64,000 nucleotides of DNA from Ceratodon purpureus (taxonomy: Eukaryota > Streptophyta > Bryopsida > Pseudoditrichales > Ditrichaceae), in contig CM026426.1 in assembly GCA_014871385.1 (NCBI GenBank), positions 32,698,636 to 32,762,635 of the forward strand, given 5' to 3'. The notes beneath the pieces are model-generated. The model was not told the origin of the DNA, did no database searches, and was given only the letters and a program-made list of their open reading frames with translations. Numbering within the stretch: the first letter of the stretch is position 1; every line of letters begins with the position of its first letter. The position numbers and the translations under genes are program-made. Shown here piece by piece: positions 58,955 through 64,000 of this stretch.

Positions 58955-60350
58955 ATGTGGGAAAATGACAATGAGTAATATTTCTTGCAATTAGACCTAT
59001 TGTTTTATAACTTGTCACTTCCATACTATTTCACTGGAATCTACAAACCTTCTATGATCCGATTGTATTGTGTATGTGATGTGTGTGAACGTACCTGGTT
59101 GTTAACTATCTCCCATGGATGACGTTGATTGATTGGTTCAATATGCAAGGAGTTACGTGCATACCGTTACCTTCGATGTTACTAAGCAAATTAGTTTCTT
59201 CCACCAGTCGCAGTGTTAGTTGAGCATGAACATGGCAATACTAATCAAACAAGTATGATGCATAAGAAAGTAATGAAGCAATATGGATGGATAACGTAGG
59301 TGGGACTGTAATGATGTTCACATTTAATAATAATCAAAAACCGTTGGTTAAGTTGTTCCTCGGAAGGAATATCCTCAGAAATAACTCCCCAAATTGCAAG
59401 ACTGGCATCTAGCATTGTTATGATCCATCTAATTTTATCTCATAGACATTCCCTTCTGAAATTTAAGACATACTGTCCATTGCCGCGGACGGGTCTCACT
59501 ATAAACAGGGATATGGAGCAATAATGGAAACGCTTTATCTTTTGTGAAGGGACCACTGCATTATGTGACAAATGTTTGTCAGCTATTACTACGCAGCTTA
59601 CCTGGGGTCTCGGCAGATACTGCAACTAGACAAACGCGACACTGAATTTGAAGCACAAACCAAAAATAAGAGAGGGTTAAACTAGTAGACATGTCATGAT
59701 ATTCTCTTAAGTGCCTTCAATGATTGGGTAAATGCACGTTTATAATTTATTTAATTGAAATATGAATGCAGAACGGGGATTTAATATGAAAAAAGGGCAA
59801 TTCAAAAGGAAATAACAAAAATCCAATAAAAAAACTGAAAAGAAAAAATTTAAAAATAACAAATGGTAAAATGAAACAGTGAGAACAAGATGCAAAATGT
59901 CGAAGCTATAATATTACCTCCATTAGATTAACGAATCCTATCATTAATTTTATACTTAACTATATATGGATGTGCATGTATGTAGCCTTAAATAATACCT
60001 TCTTGGACGATTATTTTGTAGGAGTATAAATAGTCATAAATAACTATGAAAACATAAATGGAATGTACGGTAATGTTTAATTTAGAATTTGTAGTGCCAG
60101 ATTTGATTTAGTTAATTTAGAGCTCAAAGATTAGTTGTCAATTATATAAAAAAATCATGGAGAGCGAATATAGGCTTAAGTGTTATTCACATGTATCTAA
60201 GATATTTGAAAGATCTTAAATTTAAATAATCTACAAATACATACAAAAGATATGAGATAAGTATAAATGCTTAGTTAGTACTCGAGTATTAGTGGATACG
60301 CAGTAATATTTCAAATTAGCTCTAAGATGTCATCTAATAATAATTCTACC
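58955..60350. other. Intergenic, AT-rich
   Basis: No supported gene. Short frames only. Confidence 0.35.
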
Positions 60351-60800
60351 AATTTCCATTCTTTTTATTGATGTTCCTCTTCCATTTACTTTTATTTTTT
60401 TCTAGAAGCACCTCTTATTTCTTACTCTTATTATTTTATTTTATTTTTTCTTTTATTTCATACTTCATTTACTTTTACTTTTCTATTGAATCCCCTTTCT
60501 TTCATCCTTCTTACTCTTCATTTATTTTTTGAAGCTTCTTCTTTCGTTGGTAAATATTTTTTCATCCTATCTCTATTTATTCTTGTCCTTTTCTCATTTC
60601 ATTTAACTTTAATCTTTCTTTTTCTTTGCCTTCATATTTCTTCTTATCCTTATTCATCTTTTATTTGATTACATGTTATCCATATTACTTTTTTATTTTT
60701 TTACTTTTTCTTCTTTAAATTTTTGTTTTTTTTTCCTATCTTATTTTTTATTCTTGTTCACGTTACTCTTTTATTTTATATTATTTTCCTCACCCATTCT
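60350..60800 (+). repeat. Pyrimidine-rich low-complexity tract
   Basis: About 450 bp dominated by TTTATTTT, CTTTTATT and TCTTC words on the plus strand; the frames within it are compositional artefacts. Confidence 0.8.
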
Positions 60801-61573
60801 TCTTTCTCGATATGTCATAGTTTTTATGAACTGAATAGATGGATAGATCTTCTTTAGGATTTTGGTGGTTGGTGGGACAAACGCTAATGCGGGTGTCAAC
60901 GACTATATGTGGCGGAAGAAGATAGAGCGGGAAGGTTTCTGAGTGGAGGGAAACGATTCCTTTCCAAGAGAATAGTCCAAGCGGGACGGAATCGAAAGCA
61001 ATCAGATTGCCGCCTGAATGTGGCCGTTTGGAAACAAATATAGAAAACATAGCTATTGTACCAAGCTAAGTCGGAGCTACACCTTTCCCTTGCTTGGTGT
61101 TTCTGGTCTTGGTTTGTCCATGAACCGCCCCATGGTCAGAACCTCTTGTACGCACCCTCTTGTACTTCCTCAACTCTCCTTCCCATCTGCTGCGTGTTTG
61201 CTTTCTCTTCTTATCAGTCCATTGCTTTCATGATTGTGTGTTTCTTGTATAGTGATATTCTAACATTAACTCTTCTTCACAGTTTCTTTGCAATTGTTCA
61301 TCTACATTGTACTGAATTTATTTGTTAGACTGAAGTGGTTGTAGGTTGTATTTCCATGAACTAGTTCTCCTCAAAACGAGAGTTCTTTGGAGGTGGCTCA
61401 CTAGACCAGCCTTCGAGTCTACCAAAACGACTGTAGTAAGCATCAATGGAGGTAGTAGATTTTGCAGAACCGTGCACAATTGATTTATAATTTTCTGTTA
61501 ATTTTATTTAAGTTCTGCAAACCAACGATCTCTCCAATGTCCTGACCATGAACTTAGCAAAGGTTGCTCAAAT
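60801..61573. other. Downstream flank of the SUVR-like gene
   Basis: Nothing is recognised apart from short frames; it may contain the 3' UTR of the minus-strand gene. Confidence 0.35.
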
Positions 61574-64000
61574 TTATGCAATTGTTTCCTTGCGGATCCT
61601 GATTGTCGACTTGGAGGTGTCACGATCCTTCTTTTTCATATTGGTTCTTCTTATAGACCTGGTCGGCTTCTCTTCTTTCTCTTGCACTTGCTTCTCCCGT
61701 TTTGACTTCAGTTTTATCTTACGTTGCTTGTCCCGACACTTGCTACTCCCGCACCGGCATCTGAAGCTGGATATATCCCGGTCATCAGACTTAAAGTCCT
61801 CGCCGTAGTCCTGCCACACATGTCACCCGTGGATTAGTAACAGCTCCTAGAATTTAGTTTAGAATTTATATAATAATAGAATCCATGCTGGACGATGTAG
61901 AGGTAGGGCCTAATGTTTGATAGTGCTACTTACCCATGTCAACTCCTCTCCTGGGTAGATGCCACGTTTGGCGAAGAATGCAACGTGGTAGATACGGTCT
62001 TCTGCTGAGTGGAGTCGAGCAGGCATGTCGATGACGTTGGCTCCCTCACACCTGAAAACAACCAAAGTAACAAATATTAGGAGTATTTTGGACTGCTAAT
62101 CACTAAGCACTGAATTCCACCCTAAACCGAGCATTGTGAGCTAGAACGGTCCATGCCTGTGGTTTAGAAATCTGGCAACATTGCCATAGTGAGTTGCATC
62201 GATACATAGGGAGTTGTTGTCCGTAGCCATTATTACTGATCGCCAACAAGCATCCAGCTGAAGAGTGTTGGTTTGCCTAAACCCAGGAAGCTTGTGCACC
62301 AGGTGGTTCCGCTCGATCAGTTCACCACTAGTCACAATCTCCCCCGCGAGCTCAAACAAAAACTTAGGTGCCTGGATGTGCTCCGCTGTCCAGAGACCCT
62401 AGCCTCGAGTAGAAGTATTGAAAACTTGCCAACGACAAAGCAATTGTTAGAAACAAATTATTTAATATCGCAAATTTCATAATGAAATCAATGACTCTGT
62501 AACCTATTTCATTCATCCTTACCTGGACTTTCGTCATCATGCCATGTTGTATGACCCGGTTCCCACACTTTGAATGGCAAGCGCACATGGAGTTGCATTC
62601 CGTAATAAAAGTCCTCCCTTGGTGACCAGGACAAATCGTCTCCTCCTCACTAGTAGTCTCTTTGTTGTCATTCGGAAGACTGGAACAATAACACCCGGAA
62701 CCTTTGTCACAATATTCCAAACCTGGTTTGTCATCCAACTTTTTCATGACGTCGGCCCGAAGGAGGCCAGCCGTATCATATGCAAAATCCCTCGGCTGTA
62801 GGGCGCACGTACAACCAAAATTTCCGAAAGTCAGACAGTCCGAACCACAACCTAAACATCGTGCTCTGGGTTTGAATGTGTCTCCCACGGGTTTACACAA
62901 GTCGCCACCAGGCTCCTCAACTAATACCATGCTCTCTTTAGTGTAATAAAACTGAGGAAGGGGGATTGGATTTCCAATTGGACCGACCACTTGCACGGGA
63001 TTTCGCTCCAAGCCATGTGATAGGTCCGCAACCAATACATTACCCTGTTTTGACAAGGCAGATTTTATTCCCTTAGAATTAGTGGATGGGGTGACTTGTT
63101 TTGGCACGTGATGGAATACATACAAAAAAGTCAGAGTATAGAGTAAAAAACCAATTATCAGAATGAATAAAAAACATATCAGAGTATAGAGGAAAAAACC
63201 ATAGACCCAGAAGAGCCCAGGTATGTATAACTGAAGATACGAAGCATAGTGTACAAAATTTTTTTGCACCCATACTCAACTGCCTACACAACTCTACACA
63301 ATCCTGCACAAAACTACTACAACAGTTAGTTAGAGGACGCCAATACAATGTTCATCGGCTTGAGTTTTTTTCCACTTGGGTTGCCTTCGAGACTTGCAAT
63401 ATCGGGGCAGCTACATAGAGTAGGGGTCGCCTTCGACTTTCTTTTGCTTGATTTCTTCTGCCCACCCACTTCCACCGCACGGTCCTTCTTCTGTTTTCTT
63501 CCCTTGGACTTCCGCTTGATTGCCTTCTCATCACCTTCACCTCCCTCGACCTCATCTCCAGCGTCGGTGGATCTTCTGCTGGCCCGAGTCCTCTGAGCTG
63601 GCCCCAGCTCTTCGCCACCTACTCTTCCAATCAGACCTTGTCCCTCCAGCTCCTCCTGCAGCCTCCTCCCTTCTAAGGACTTTCTCGTCCCCTTCACATG
63701 TTTCTCCTTGGCATGGTTCCCAACACCTCTGGCCCCCTCCTCTTCCTCCGCCATTTCCTTCATGACGCCCGGATTCTCTCCTACAGGACAGGCCTTGTCT
63801 TGGTTGGTGGGCACTTCCACTGCCATGTTCAACTGGACCAAGGAGCTCCAAGGCCTGCCCCATATTTCTAGACTATCTTGTTCCAGCACCTCCTCTTGCC
63901 CCTCGCCTAACCCCTTGTCTCCTACAACCTTGACTACATGAACAGCACCCCCTACCTTACCCTTAGTCTCCCCTCCTCCTTCTATTTCACTATCCTGCTC
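61574..64000 (-). CDS. SUVR4-like SET-domain histone lysine methyltransferase, N-terminus beyond the window
   Basis: Reading leftwards: a basic, Lys/Glu-rich N-terminal exon (64000 to about 63330) open to the window edge; a pre-SET exon (about 63050-62523) with CLGCGSDCLTFGNFGCTC, then FAYDTAGLL, CYC and ECNSMCACHSKCGNRVIQHG; a SET exon (62398-62157) with FLFELAGEIVTSGEL and CIDATHYGNVARFLNHR; an exon 62051-61934 with CEGANVIDMPARLH and YHVAFFAKRGI...EELTW; and a last exon (61810-61574) with DYGEDF, the post-SET FRCRCGSSKCRD and a basic tail. Such enzymes methylate histone H3 lysine 9 in nuclear chromatin. The intron after NHR uses a GC donor (CACAG|GCATGG). At the start of the SET exon, an in-frame TAG replaces the expected GWG tryptophan, so the copy may be a pseudogene or spliced around it. 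Confidence 0.85.

Noticed and set aside
60350..60800. A Phe/Leu-rich membrane-protein ORF on the plus strand
   Set aside because: It is produced by a pyrimidine-rich low-complexity tract.

Overview
The window looks like nuclear DNA of a land plant, probably a non-seed plant (moss, liverwort, lycophyte or fern). That lineage guess is an inference. The evidence is many short GT-AG introns (mostly 80-110 bp), a SUVR-type plant histone methyltransferase gene at the right end, a Ty3/gypsy retrotransposon relic, and many small inverted-repeat elements. There is no sign of operons, bacterial genes in tandem, or CRISPR. Almost everything here is mobile or mobile-derived; the SUVR-like gene is the only clear host-type gene.

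Region 1 (1 to about 11,170): the right part of a large DNA element. On the minus strand it carries a Mutator-like (MULE) transposase with a SWIM finger running off the left edge. Divergently, on the plus strand, it carries two spliced cargo genes. Cargo gene A encodes a basic, RG-rich protein with three heptads like the RNA polymerase II C-terminal domain. Cargo gene B (10 exons, about 1,055 residues) has a ParB-like N-terminal domain and a C-terminal amino-methyltransferase fold of permuted (beta) motif order. Both cargo genes are open; the transposase has two nonsense codons.

Region 2 (11,171-18,100): a minus-strand Ty3/gypsy relic (RT, protease, gag, primer-binding site, one LTR edge). 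Its RT is split by a 924-bp element with TTAA duplications, and its RT/RNase H part is cut by the end of the large element. Two complete MITEs with target-site duplications follow.

Region 3 (18,100-37,300): a repeat-rich block. It holds a decayed spliced transposase-like gene with a coiled-coil part (19,265-22,748), three relatives of a coiled-coil/RING-like gene (26.9, 28.8 and 32.2 kb), inverted repeats, a tRNA-derived SINE-like sequence, recurring GGCGGTGGCAACAAAGGCAGA-type units, and a possible multi-exon minus-strand gene at 35.3-36.8 kb.

Region 4 (37,377-48,439): a second, decayed copy of the large element. It has a truncated transposase and pseudogenes of A and B, and it contains two datable MITE insertions and an intron swollen by tandem repeats. 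Comparing the two copies validates the exon models and fixes the right terminus.

Region 5 (49,200-64,000): a multi-exon minus-strand hypothetical gene with a frameshift, a small plus-strand ORF, a spliced plus-strand DDE-type transposase-like gene (54,797-58,954) with a MITE in its first intron, a pyrimidine-rich tract, and the SUVR4-like pre-SET/SET/post-SET gene on the minus strand.

The most novel candidate system is the large element: a MULE-type transposase travelling with a ParB-methyltransferase protein and a CTD-heptad protein. A plausible but unproven reading is that the cargo recognises or marks DNA (ParB/MTase) and touches host transcription (CTD mimic).
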